A stretch of DNA of 64,000 bases from Thiotrichaceae bacterium UBA4486 (GTDB lineage Bacteria > Pseudomonadota > Gammaproteobacteria > Eutrophobiales > Eutrophobiaceae): contig DGNS01000009.1 in the NCBI GenBank assembly GCA_002389045.1, positions 71,501 to 135,500 of the forward strand, given 5' to 3'. The translations under genes and the position numbers were made by a program. Below are positions 17,673 to 25,643 of the stretch, piece after piece. Each line of letters begins with the position of its first letter. Position 1 is the stretch's first letter. The notes under the pieces are model-generated. The model saw only the letters and a list, made by a program, of their open reading frames with translations, was not told the DNA's origin and searched no databases.

Positions 17673-19100
17673 ATGCGTGCATTATTTTGCAAACTGGTCA
17701 CAGTCATCGCCTGCCTGTACATCCAACCCCTCAATGCCGCGACCTCATTGCCGCAGGACGTGGTCAACGTCCTCAATAAACACAAGCTGCCGCATCATTC
17801 CATGAGCATCCTGGTCAGGGAAATCGGCAATGATCAACCATTGATTGACTATCAGTCTGATGTGCCAAGAAATCCCGCTTCGGTTATGAAGGTTGTGACC
17901 ACACTGGCCGGCCTGGAACTGCTGGGCCCGGACTATGTCTGGGAAACGCACTTTCATACCGATGGCAGCCTCAACGGCGACACGCTGGAGGGAAACCTGA
18001 TCATCGAAGGCGGTGGCGATCCGTTCCTGGTGCGCGAAACGTTCTGGCACATGCTCTATACGCTGCAACTGCGAGGCATCAGGCATGTCAGGGGTAACCT
18101 CATTATTGACAATACCCTGTTCAGGTCCGAGCCCGGAACCACCGGTGATTTCGATAACCGTCCCTATCGCGCCTATAACGCCTTTCCCGATGCCGCGTTA
18201 CTGAATTTTTCCGCCCAGAATTTCGTCATCATTCCCTACATCAACAGGCTGCATATTTATGCCGACCCGCCTTCCTCATCACTCGTTATTCACAACAATG
18301 TTAAAATGACGCGGGGAAAATGCCGGGGCCTGCGCAACTCATTGAAGATGCATGTGCGTGAAAGCAAGGATGATCAGACCATTGTCGAATTCAGCGGGGA
18401 ATACCCGGCCCAATGCGGGCAACGCGAACTGCTGCGCAGCGTGACCAATAACTCGCAGTTTGTTTTCGGAGTGTTCAAATCGCTCTGGGAGGAAATGGGC
18501 GGTACCATATCGGGCAAGGGAATTACCGGCAAGACACCCGCGAAAGTGGAATTGTTACACAAACAGTTTTCCCGGCCGCTGTCGACCATCATCCACTACA
18601 TCAACAAGCACAGTAACAATGTCATGGCCCGCCAGTTGCTGCTGACTATCGGACTGGAAATACACGGAGAGCCCGCCACCCGATCCTCCGGGGAACAGGC
18701 CATCCGTGACTGGATTGAGCAAAAAGGCATCGATGCATCGGATGTCATTATCGAGAACGGTTCGGGACTGTCGCGCCATGCGCGCATCAGGGCATCGACG
18801 CTGGCGCAACTGCTGGAACAGGCCTGGCGATCGCCCTTTCAGCCGGAGTTTCTCAGCTCACTGCCGATTGCCGGTATGGACGGCACCATGAAAAAACGGC
18901 TGAATGGTCATATCAAGGCCGGCAGTATGCGTATCAAGACCGGCCTGTTAAGAGACGTGCGCTCCATGGCCGGCTATGTGACCACGAAGTCCGGAAAAAA
19001 CTATGTCATTGTTTCCCTGCAAAACCATCCCGGCGTGCAGAACTGGACAGGGACCGAGGTCCAGGATGCACTGCTGAAGTGGCTGTACAGGTATCATTAA
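17673..19100 (+). CDS. dacB: D-alanyl-D-alanine carboxypeptidase/endopeptidase, PBP4 (S13) type
   Basis: A periplasmic penicillin-binding protein of 475 residues that trims or cleaves peptide cross-links in murein. A signal peptide (MRALFCKLVTVIACLYIQPLNAA) starts at the ATG at 17673; the frame is open 20 codons further, but that part is not signal-like. The three active-site motifs are present in order: SxxK in NPASVMKVVTTLAGLELLG (~50), SxN in NKHSNNVMARQLL (~310) and KTG in MRIKTGLLRDVRSMAGY (~425). The long insert between SxxK and SxN (VRGNLIIDNTLFRS, FNFSAQN-like) is characteristic of S13 enzymes. The symbol is given by family. No operon partners. Confidence 0.88.
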   Translation: MRALFCKLVTVIACLYIQPLNAATSLPQDVVNVLNKHKLPHHSMSILVREIGNDQPLIDYQSDVPRNPASVMKVVTTLAGLELLGPDYVWETHFHTDGSLNGDTLEGNLIIEGGGDPFLVRETFWHMLYTLQLRGIRHVRGNLIIDNTLFRSEPGTTGDFDNRPYRAYNAFPDAALLNFSAQNFVIIPYINRLHIYADPPSSSLVIHNNVKMTRGKCRGLRNSLKMHVRESKDDQTIVEFSGEYPAQCGQRELLRSVTNNSQFVFGVFKSLWEEMGGTISGKGITGKTPAKVELLHKQFSRPLSTIIHYINKHSNNVMARQLLLTIGLEIHGEPATRSSGEQAIRDWIEQKGIDASDVIIENGSGLSRHARIRASTLAQLLEQAWRSPFQPEFLSSLPIAGMDGTMKKRLNGHIKAGSMRIKTGLLRDVRSMAGYVTTKSGKNYVIVSLQNHPGVQNWTGTEVQDALLKWLYRYH

Positions 19101-19205
19101 AATTGTAGAAATTGGCATTTAATCCGGCGTATCTGAATCTTAATCAAGATATAACCTGACGGTCAGCCCTCGACCCGAAGCAGACCTGGATGGTCATCAT
19201 CAAGT

Positions 19206-19223
19206 GTCGGGATTCTTTACAGA
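19206..19223 (+). promoter_or_regulatory. upstream motif copy 1, GTCGG-N4-CTTTACAGA
   Basis: GTCGG followed by four bases and CTTTACAGA. All fourteen fixed bases recur in copy 2, 103 bp downstream. Position before a PEP-CTERM gene suggests a regulator-binding site or promoter element. Confidence 0.55.
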
Positions 19224-19242
19224 TTTAGCCTTATGAAATTTG

Positions 19243-19257
19243 ATGATGAGTCATCAT
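19243..19257. promoter_or_regulatory. 15-bp dyad between the two upstream motifs
   Basis: ATGATGA-G-TCATCAT, perfect 7-bp arms around one base, lying between the two GTCGG motifs. Possible operator half-sites. Confidence 0.4.
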
Positions 19258-19308
19258 AACCTCCTGTTTCATATAAGATAAACGTTATTTTTGTCTCATA
19301 TGATCGCG

Positions 19309-19326
19309 TCGGTAAACTTTACAGAA
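19309..19326 (+). promoter_or_regulatory. upstream motif copy 2, GTCGG-N4-CTTTACAGA
   Basis: Second copy of the motif, with the same spacing and orientation as at 19206, 118 bp before the PEP-CTERM ATG. Confidence 0.55.
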
Positions 19327-19443
19327 AATGAGCCATGGAAATTTTAATTTTCATAACTCATTGATATCAAGAGAACTTAATATTCAGGAATGTTTTTTGC
19401 CTAATTATGCAAATTAGAACTGGTTTTGCCTGAGGAGATACAC

Positions 19444-20391
19444 ATGACCACTCCACGTATAAGTACTGTCTTGACTGGATGTCTTTTATTAGCACTCTCT
19501 GGAGCAGCTAACGCAACAATATTCGGTATTAAATCATGCGGCAGTGCCTCTCCGAATGAATGTTTTGGAGGGGAAGTCCTTGGAGGTGGATCAATGCCAC
19601 CGGCCAATCTGTACTCCTTTGAATCTGATGGCAGTGGATTTCAGGACCTGGGGGCCATTACCGTGAACAACAATGAAGTTGATGCAGATGGTCTGGCCAT
19701 GAAATCTGACTTTGTTTTATTTGCATTTGAACTCGAGGAGAGCATTTCAACATCCGGCAGCACTACAACATCAACGGTCACCTCCTCCAGATTAATTACG
19801 CTTGGTACGGGAAGCAGTAATGCAACGGTCGTTGGTAGTGTAACGCTTGACAGAGAAATACGTGGGGCAGTATTTGATGGCAATGATAATCTCTGGGCCA
19901 TAGACGCCATGAACGATCAGCTTCTACAGGTCAGTACAAGTACAGGTGCGGAAGTCGGTAGCGCAATCGATCTCATGTTATCCGGCTCCAGCTTTGACCT
20001 GAGTACTGCCAGCGATATAGCGATTCGAGCAGATGGGACTGTTGTCCTCTCGGACGCAGATACATTTTATAACCTTGATCTTGGAACGGGTGAACTGACA
20101 AGTTCTTTTTCTAACTCCGGCACGGGCAACGCGGGCCTGGCTTTTAATCCGGAATCTTCAAACCAGTTGTTCGCTTATGAAGTAAACGGTTTTGATGATA
20201 TCTATACATATGATACCAGCCTCGTCTCACCAACTGGCTCGGTAGAAATATCAAATATTATAAACAGCTATAATGCAGGACGAGGAGATCTTGCATCACG
20301 AACTATTTTCTCTGTTCCAGAGCCCGCCAGCGTTGCTCTTATGGGGCTTGGTTTGGCAGGATTAGGGTTTGCCCGAAGAAAACGAACCTGA
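19444..20391 (+). CDS. PEP-CTERM sorting-domain protein
   Basis: 315 residues. The signal peptide is STVLTGCLLLALSGAANA. The mature part, ~25-285, is rich in Ser, Thr, Gly and Asp, with spaced GxxxLW/NLDLGTGELT segments suggestive of a beta-propeller-like repeat protein (AVFDGNDNLWAIDAM, LSDADTFYNLDLGTG). The C-terminus is a canonical PEP-CTERM anchor: VPEPASVALMGLGLAGLGFARRKRT, i.e. PEP motif, TM segment and basic end, the substrate signal of exosortase EpsH/XrtA systems for export linked to exopolysaccharide. No exosortase lies in the window. GAGGAG precedes the ATG at 19444; an upstream TTG is less likely. Base composition is lower in GC than its neighbours. Confidence 0.9.
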   Translation: MTTPRISTVLTGCLLLALSGAANATIFGIKSCGSASPNECFGGEVLGGGSMPPANLYSFESDGSGFQDLGAITVNNNEVDADGLAMKSDFVLFAFELEESISTSGSTTTSTVTSSRLITLGTGSSNATVVGSVTLDREIRGAVFDGNDNLWAIDAMNDQLLQVSTSTGAEVGSAIDLMLSGSSFDLSTASDIAIRADGTVVLSDADTFYNLDLGTGELTSSFSNSGTGNAGLAFNPESSNQLFAYEVNGFDDIYTYDTSLVSPTGSVEISNIINSYNAGRGDLASRTIFSVPEPASVALMGLGLAGLGFARRKRT

Positions 20392-20406
20392 AAATTTACT
20401 CATTGA

Positions 20407-20430
20407 CCCCGCTATACGCGGGGTTTTTTA
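20407..20430 (+). terminator. rho-independent terminator of the PEP-CTERM gene
   Basis: Stem CCCCGC (20407-20412) with GCGGGG (20418-20423) around TATAC, followed directly by TTTTTT. Classical intrinsic terminator 16 bp after the stop, and the cleanest one in the window. Confidence 0.9.
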
Positions 20431-20578
20431 TTTCTGAACGTCACTTCTGGCCGGATTGAGACATTCTGAAATGCAAGATTAATTCAAAAGTATTTTACTG
20501 ATTTGTCAGTTCAAGTCCGGATTTTCACACTTAATCAATACAGCTCATCATCAAGCGGGCGGGCTGACGTCGCCGGGA

Positions 20579-22075
20579 TTATTTTTTCAGTTCGAGGCCT
20601 TCGGGGATCCGGGTGATATCGATGTCCCAGGCCAGCGGCAGATAGGCATAGACCAGCAATGTAATCAGGACGATTGCCATCAGGTTGATCCATATCCCGG
20701 TTCTCGCCATCTGCGGTATGGACACGTAACGGCTGCTGAAGACGATGGCATTGGGTGGCGTTGCCACCGGTAACATGAACGCACAGGATGCCGCCAGCGC
20801 GGCCGCCAGCATGAGTGCGAAGGGATGAATATCCATGGCCATGCCGATGGCCGCCAGCACCGGGAGAAACAGCGAAGCCGTGGCGGTGTTGGAGGTTATC
20901 TCGGTAAGAAAGATCACCACCGTGGTAACCACCGCGATGACAAAAAATACATCGCTGCCCTGCATGTTCACCAGTTGACCGGCAATGATCCCGGTCAGGC
21001 CGCTGTCGCTGAATCCCCGGGCAAGCGCAAAACCGCCGCCAAACAGGATGAGGATATCCCAGGGGATCCTGGATGCCGTCTGCCAGTCGAGCAGAAACTG
21101 CCGCTGTTTCAGATTCACCGGAATCAGAAACAGCACCAGCGCCCCAGCCATGGCGATGGTGGAATCCGTCACCAGCGCCAGCGCGTCAATATGAATAAAA
21201 CCACGCACTATCCAGAGCAGTGCCACGGTCAGAAAAACAGCCAGCACCTGTTTCTCCTGCCGGGACATGGGACCCAGTGCCTGCAACTTCTGCCGGATTA
21301 TTTGCCTGCCGCCGGGTAATTCCGCAAGTTCCGGTGGATGGGCTACCCGTGTCAGGTACCACCAGGTCAGAAACAGCATCAGTATGGACAGCGGCAATGC
21401 GAAGACCATCCAGTCAAGAAAAGTGATGGTGACTGCGAAAGTGCTTTCGATGACGCCGGCCAGAATGGCATTGGGTGGCGTGCCGATTAACGTCGCGACA
21501 CCGCCGATGGACGCCGAATAGGCAATCCCCAGCATCAAGGCGATACCGAAGCGAAACTCACCCGCCCGGGTATTGATATCCAGTTCGGGATCGGCATCAA
21601 TAGAGTGGACAATTTCACTGATCACGGCAAGACCAATGGTCATCATCATCATGGTGGTCGCCGTATTGCTGATCCACATGGAAAGCACCGCCGTGGCCAG
21701 CATGAATCCGAGTATGACCCGGTTTGACGAAGTGCCGGTGAGCCTGACGGTATGCAGGGCTATGCGCTGGTGAAGTTGCCATTTTTCTATGGTGACAGCG
21801 ATCAAAAAACCACCCAGGAACAGGTAAATAATATGGTTCGCATAGGGAGTGGTAACATCGGCGGCGCTCATCACGCCCATGGATGGAAACAGGGCGATGG
21901 GCAGCAGGGCCGTCACCGGAATCGGTACGGCCTCGCTGATCCACCAGGTCGCCATCAGTAAAGCTACGGCCATAACGCGCCGTGCCTCCGGGTTCATGAC
22001 CTCGGGCATTGGAGCCAGCAACGCCAGAATAAACAGCACTGCGCCAATAACCAGACCCGCATTACCCCGATTCAT
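20579..22075 (-). CDS. DASS/SLC13-family sodium-anion symporter
   Basis: A 498-residue inner-membrane carrier with about 11-12 hydrophobic segments. The family signature Ser-Asn-Thr occurs twice in the repeat-related positions: SMWISNTATTMMMMTIGLAV (~135) and FLTEITSNTATASLFLPVL (~385), which in VcINDY form the Na+ and carboxylate sites. Other conserved parts are WWISEAVPIPVTALLPIALFP and ATPPNAIVFSSRYV. Substrates in this family are C4-dicarboxylates, citrate or sulfate. The dicarboxylate option is favoured because a DcaP-like porin lies immediately upstream on the same strand (12 bp apart). It is the last gene of the cytochrome-porin-transporter run. Confidence 0.9.
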   Translation of the reverse strand: MNRGNAGLVIGAVLFILALLAPMPEVMNPEARRVMAVALLMATWWISEAVPIPVTALLPIALFPSMGVMSAADVTTPYANHIIYLFLGGFLIAVTIEKWQLHQRIALHTVRLTGTSSNRVILGFMLATAVLSMWISNTATTMMMMTIGLAVISEIVHSIDADPELDINTRAGEFRFGIALMLGIAYSASIGGVATLIGTPPNAILAGVIESTFAVTITFLDWMVFALPLSILMLFLTWWYLTRVAHPPELAELPGGRQIIRQKLQALGPMSRQEKQVLAVFLTVALLWIVRGFIHIDALALVTDSTIAMAGALVLFLIPVNLKQRQFLLDWQTASRIPWDILILFGGGFALARGFSDSGLTGIIAGQLVNMQGSDVFFVIAVVTTVVIFLTEITSNTATASLFLPVLAAIGMAMDIHPFALMLAAALAASCAFMLPVATPPNAIVFSSRYVSIPQMARTGIWINLMAIVLITLLVYAYLPLAWDIDITRIPEGLELKK

Positions 22076-22087
22076 GCCCGGCTCCGA

Positions 22088-23251
22088 TCAGAATTTATAA
22101 ATGGATGTTAACTGGAAACGATTCATGTTGCCGCTGCGGTCATCCACCTGGCGACGGTAACCGTACAGCCACTCGACTCCCACCGTCAGATCGGTCAGCG
22201 GGCTCCAGAGCAGATTCAGATGGCTGGAGGCCATGGTTTCATTGGCGCTGGCCGGAACAATGCCGGTGGCTGCGTCCACATGTGCCAGCCCGATAACGAC
22301 ATTGCTGCGCAGATTTTTTCCCCACCAGTGTTGATAGGCGACAAAGCCGCTGACCAGGTCATTGAATTCAATTTCACGGCCGGGAGCCAGGGCGCCGTCG
22401 GTAAAGGAGCCGAAGGAAACATAACGGCCCAGTGCATTACCCCATGAAAGCGTCATACGCAGGTTATCACGGTCATGCAAGCGCCAGTAACCGGCGACGC
22501 TCAACGCGCCGCCCCACTTGTCGATGCGGTTACCAAGTCCCGGACTATCTGCCTCGATGTTGCGCGCCATGGCCGCAATCGACAGGTTGGCATCCAGCCC
22601 TTCCCAGGTCAGCCTGGTCACCAGGTCCGGGGTGGTTTCATCTTCGGGATTAAAAGCGCTACCGGCCGGCGTGGACAGCGTGGTTTGCGGCTCTTCCACG
22701 GAAAACTGCCAATGGCCCCACTCGAAGTCATGCGTATAACGGACAATATCCTGACGGATATTCAGTGTGCCCAGCGGACCATTGCCGTCATTGATTTCCG
22801 GATAGGCGGAAAGGTTGACAAAGGTGGTGTAGGTTTTGCCGATCGTCAGTGGACCGAAAATCGCATAGGCGTGGCGCAACCGGGGTATGTTGGAAAGGCG
22901 GCTGCGGCCCAGGTTGTCGGGTTCGGTTTCGGAAAAATCAATCTCCGCATAGGCAGACAGTTGCCGATGCAGCAACGGCAGGCGCAACAATGCCCACAGC
23001 CGGCTTTCGCGCGCCGTCAATTCACTGTCTGATCGCGTTGACGATGTGAGGGCAATGCTGCGGGGTGAAAAGGCCAGATCCGCCCGGGAAAGATGTTCCC
23101 CGCTGACCGGACTGTCGTTGTGGATCAGATCCAGTTTGAGCCGGCCGCCCAATTCCAGCTCAATATTGTGTCCGGCCTGCGCCATAGTGGCCCACAGAGC
23201 CGACACGCAGGCCAGGACCACACACCGGGAAATGCGCCATGGATAATTCAT
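22088..23251 (-). CDS. DcaP-like outer-membrane porin
   Basis: 387 residues. The signal peptide is VVLACVSALWATMAQA. The mature chain begins IELELGGRLKLDLIHNDS and alternates short amphipathic strands with polar turns, ending in FQLTSIYKF. A terminal aromatic residue is the usual assembly signal for beta-barrels. The pattern GRLKLD, ARESRLWALL, AYAEIDFSE and RLRHAYAIFGPLTIGKTYTTFVN matches the DcaP porin family (trimeric channels for dicarboxylic acids and other anions). With the DASS carrier downstream, it would supply the outer-membrane step of anion uptake. Specificity is inferred from context only. Confidence 0.82.
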   Translation of the reverse strand: MNYPWRISRCVVLACVSALWATMAQAGHNIELELGGRLKLDLIHNDSPVSGEHLSRADLAFSPRSIALTSSTRSDSELTARESRLWALLRLPLLHRQLSAYAEIDFSETEPDNLGRSRLSNIPRLRHAYAIFGPLTIGKTYTTFVNLSAYPEINDGNGPLGTLNIRQDIVRYTHDFEWGHWQFSVEEPQTTLSTPAGSAFNPEDETTPDLVTRLTWEGLDANLSIAAMARNIEADSPGLGNRIDKWGGALSVAGYWRLHDRDNLRMTLSWGNALGRYVSFGSFTDGALAPGREIEFNDLVSGFVAYQHWWGKNLRSNVVIGLAHVDAATGIVPASANETMASSHLNLLWSPLTDLTVGVEWLYGYRRQVDDRSGNMNRFQLTSIYKF

Positions 23252-23728
23252 TTACGGCGAGCGAAACAGGCGGTGGCAGGCGGCGCAGGTCTTGCGCAGA
23301 TCCTTGTAGGCCTGCAGGGCTTCAGATACGTGGCCCGTGCGGTATCGGGTATTGATATACAGGGTCTGTTCGTACAATTCCGAAGCCATGGCCCGAAAGG
23401 TGATCACCTCTTCATCCGTGAGGTCTGTATCCGGAGCAATATCAGGAAGCTGTTCACTGCGTTCCAGCAGATCATCCGCGGCCTGCAGGAGTTGCTCGAG
23501 ATGATGCAATTGCAGGGTTTGCAATTCCAGCGCCGTGCGTTCCCGGTCATGAGTCAGGCTGTCCAGCCGATGCATAACAGCACGCAATTGATCACTGTGG
23601 ATGACGTTGAGTACGGCGCCGGAGCCGGAATCCTGCAGGTCGTCACCGGCCGTGACTTGCGGCGCCATGGACAACAACACCCACAAAGTGAAACCGCGTA
23701 TCAATATGCGTTTTTCAGTTGACATCAC
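23252..23728 (-). CDS. cytochrome c'/c556-like protein
   Basis: 158 residues with a signal peptide (ILIRGFTLWVLLSMAPQVTAG) and a long helical body. A single C-terminal heme-binding motif CAACHRLF lies near residue 150, the layout of the four-helix cytochrome c'/c556 family: helical bundle, CxxCH a few residues before the end. The usual fourth-helix sequence (VGKTCKACHxxFR) is closely matched. Cytochromes of this family bind NO or serve as periplasmic electron carriers. It is the first gene of a run with the porin and DASS transporter (stop and next start are 0-1 bp apart). An FNR-like box lies upstream. ATG at 23728 or 23725. Confidence 0.82.
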   Translation of the reverse strand: MMSTEKRILIRGFTLWVLLSMAPQVTAGDDLQDSGSGAVLNVIHSDQLRAVMHRLDSLTHDRERTALELQTLQLHHLEQLLQAADDLLERSEQLPDIAPDTDLTDEEVITFRAMASELYEQTLYINTRYRTGHVSEALQAYKDLRKTCAACHRLFRSP

Positions 23729-23762
23729 GCTGCCGATTATAAGGTAATAAAATTAATGGTAT

Positions 23763-23776
23763 TTGATCCGGATCAC
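23763..23776. promoter_or_regulatory. FNR/Anr-like box upstream of the cytochrome gene
   Basis: TTGAT-CCGG-ATCAC differs from the FNR consensus (TTGAT-N4-ATCAA) at one base. It lies ~40 bp before the cytochrome start. The GATC/CCGG composition could also be part of the local GATCACCGG repeats, so regulation by FNR is only suggested. Confidence 0.35.
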
Positions 23777-23810
23777 CGGGAATGGATTAGCGCCGTTCAG
23801 ATTCACCCGC

Positions 23811-23826
23811 GGATCACCGGTGATCC
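23811..23826. promoter_or_regulatory. perfect 16-bp palindrome GGATCACCGGTGATCC
   Basis: Complete dyad in the 132-bp gap between pepA and the cytochrome gene. It repeats the GGATCACCGG sequence found 40 bp away at 23770. Candidate operator, or transcript hairpin for pepA. Confidence 0.4.
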
Positions 23827-23860
23827 GGTTATTGTTATCCGCATCACCCGGCGGGATTCA

Positions 23861-25357
23861 TCATTCTGACTGCTTCACTTTGGCCAGTATGTCCTTGTCC
23901 AGGATCAAATCCAGGCTGAAACGCACACCAAACCCGGTGGAGTCGGTCGGAATATGCGCCAACCCGCCCTTGTTATTCATCGCGGACAGATCCACATGGA
24001 CCCAGGGCGTGTCATTCTTGACGAAGCGTTGCAAAAACCGCGACGCCTGAATGTGATCGGGACCGGCCTCAAGGGCGCATTGCCTGACATCCGCGATCGT
24101 GCTTTTTATGGCCTCGTCAAAATCCTCATCAAGGGGAAACGGCCAGACTCGTTCACCGCTGTCACTGCCCGCTTCAATCAACAATGATAAAAGCTCATTG
24201 CGATTACTGAACACACCACTGTAAGCCGTGCCGAGAGCGTGGACACAGGAACCGGTCAGTGTTGCATAGTCGATGATCAGGCGCGGCCTGGACTTTGAAG
24301 CCATAACCAGGGTGTCGGCCAGCACCATGCGACCCTCGGCATCGGTGTTGACGACTTCGATGTTGGTGCCGTCCGAGGCGGTGACAACGTCGTTGGGTTT
24401 GTAGGCTTTGGGGCCAATGTGATTCATGGCCAGCGCCAGCCAGCAGTCCATGGCAAAATCCACGCGCAGTTCGGACAGGGCCAGAAACGTGCCCAGGGCC
24501 ACCGCACTGCCAAGCATATCCTCATGCATGCCGAACATGTAACGAGGCGGCTTCAGGCTGTTGCCGCCGGTATCGTAGCAAATGCCCTTGCCCACCAGGG
24601 CCAGGGTTTCCCTGCTTTTGCCGGCCGGCCGGTAACGCAGGTGGATGATACCCGCATCCGCGGTGGCGCTGCCCTGGCTGACGGCCAGAAACGCGCCACA
24701 CTTGCGTTTTTTCAACTCGTTGATGCCGATGAACTCGTAATTCCAGCGCTTCGCTTTGGCGAGCTTTTCCACTTCCTTGCGATAGTGAAAGGGTTCCAGC
24801 TTGTTCGACGGCAGCATGCTCAACCGCCGGGCCAGCGTGTTGCCCTCATTGGCGGCGAAAGTGCGGGCAAAACCGTCACCGCGGGAACAACCGTAGACCC
24901 GGATCTGTTTCAGTGGCTGTGCCTTGTCTTTTTTCTGCTTGAACTCGGGCAACCGGGCAACGGCGGCAAGCGCGGCGGTAATCACGGCCTCGGTGAGACG
25001 CTCGGTGTGTTCACCATCGAAGCCCATGACCATGATGGAGAGTGTTTTCGGTTTGAATCGCAGATGGGCATCCACCAGCTTGCGGGCAAGACCCAGCAGT
25101 TTGAAACTGCTTATATCCATCGTGACACAGGCATGGCTCAGGCGTGTGTGCATCGTGTTGGGTAAATCCTGCACCAGCGCCTCGTTATTTTCCGGTTGAT
25201 GGAGGCGCTCGCGGAACTGGCGGATGGTCTCGCCGTAAGGTACGCGCAGCCACAGGGTTTTTGGCACATTAGCGGGCAGGATCATGATCCAGTGGGCGGA
25301 TTGATCCAGCATTTTTTCCGTGGGCAGGTTGACGGATTGTTTAAGTTCCACACTCAT
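23861..25357 (-). CDS. leucyl aminopeptidase family M17 protein
   Basis: A 498-residue cytosolic di-zinc aminopeptidase. The catalytic domain (~residue 200 on) has the metal and active-site blocks VGKGICYDTGGNSLKP (Lys and Asp ligands), MHEDMLGSA (Asp) and the signature NTDAEGRMVLADTL (Asp and Glu ligands, Arg). The N-terminal ~190 residues do not resemble E. coli PepA closely and contain a basic stretch (EFKQKKDKAQPLKQIRVYGC), so this is a divergent M17 branch rather than PepA itself. In the signature, Met replaces the usual Leu. The gene stands alone and is convergent with no one; aceE is divergent upstream. Confidence 0.85.
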   Translation of the reverse strand: MSVELKQSVNLPTEKMLDQSAHWIMILPANVPKTLWLRVPYGETIRQFRERLHQPENNEALVQDLPNTMHTRLSHACVTMDISSFKLLGLARKLVDAHLRFKPKTLSIMVMGFDGEHTERLTEAVITAALAAVARLPEFKQKKDKAQPLKQIRVYGCSRGDGFARTFAANEGNTLARRLSMLPSNKLEPFHYRKEVEKLAKAKRWNYEFIGINELKKRKCGAFLAVSQGSATADAGIIHLRYRPAGKSRETLALVGKGICYDTGGNSLKPPRYMFGMHEDMLGSAVALGTFLALSELRVDFAMDCWLALAMNHIGPKAYKPNDVVTASDGTNIEVVNTDAEGRMVLADTLVMASKSRPRLIIDYATLTGSCVHALGTAYSGVFSNRNELLSLLIEAGSDSGERVWPFPLDEDFDEAIKSTIADVRQCALEAGPDHIQASRFLQRFVKNDTPWVHVDLSAMNNKGGLAHIPTDSTGFGVRFSLDLILDKDILAKVKQSE

Positions 25358-25643
25358 GGTTTTTTCAGCCTGTTCGCTATACTATTGTGAATGAATGAGT
25401 TCTGTTGATGGCATTATAAATGCATCACCATTGTCGTTGATTGTACCGGGATTTCGTGTCTCATCAGGATATCCTTGCCTTGAAGGAAATCATGTTATCG
25501 TGATCGTCACCATGTTGAAAATCGCCAATTTTTTGCTTGATATACTCTGCCTGTCCGGGACTGTTAATTACGCGGCCAGGCAACGGGAATCCGGATTTAC
25601 ACCGGTGCTTCCCTGAAGAATAATACACGAAAGGATCCAGGTG
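25358..25643. other. promoter region between pepA-like gene and aceE
   Basis: 286 bp with no supported gene. Near its end TTGAAA (25515) and TATACT (25541) are visible, but the spacing of 20 bp is long for sigma-70. AAAGGA precedes the aceE ATG. No PdhR gene or box was recognised. Confidence 0.45.

Larger units (their letters stand above)
19101..19443. other. AT-rich non-coding region upstream of the PEP-CTERM gene
   Basis: 343 bp without a gene, clearly more AT-rich than its surroundings. It carries two copies of a GTCGG-N4-CTTTACAGA motif with a dyad between them (listed separately) and ends in GAGGAG before the ATG at 19444. Confidence 0.65.

Noticed and set aside
25395..25616. 73-codon frame upstream of aceE
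   Set aside because: No family features or ribosome-binding site; lies in the expected promoter region.
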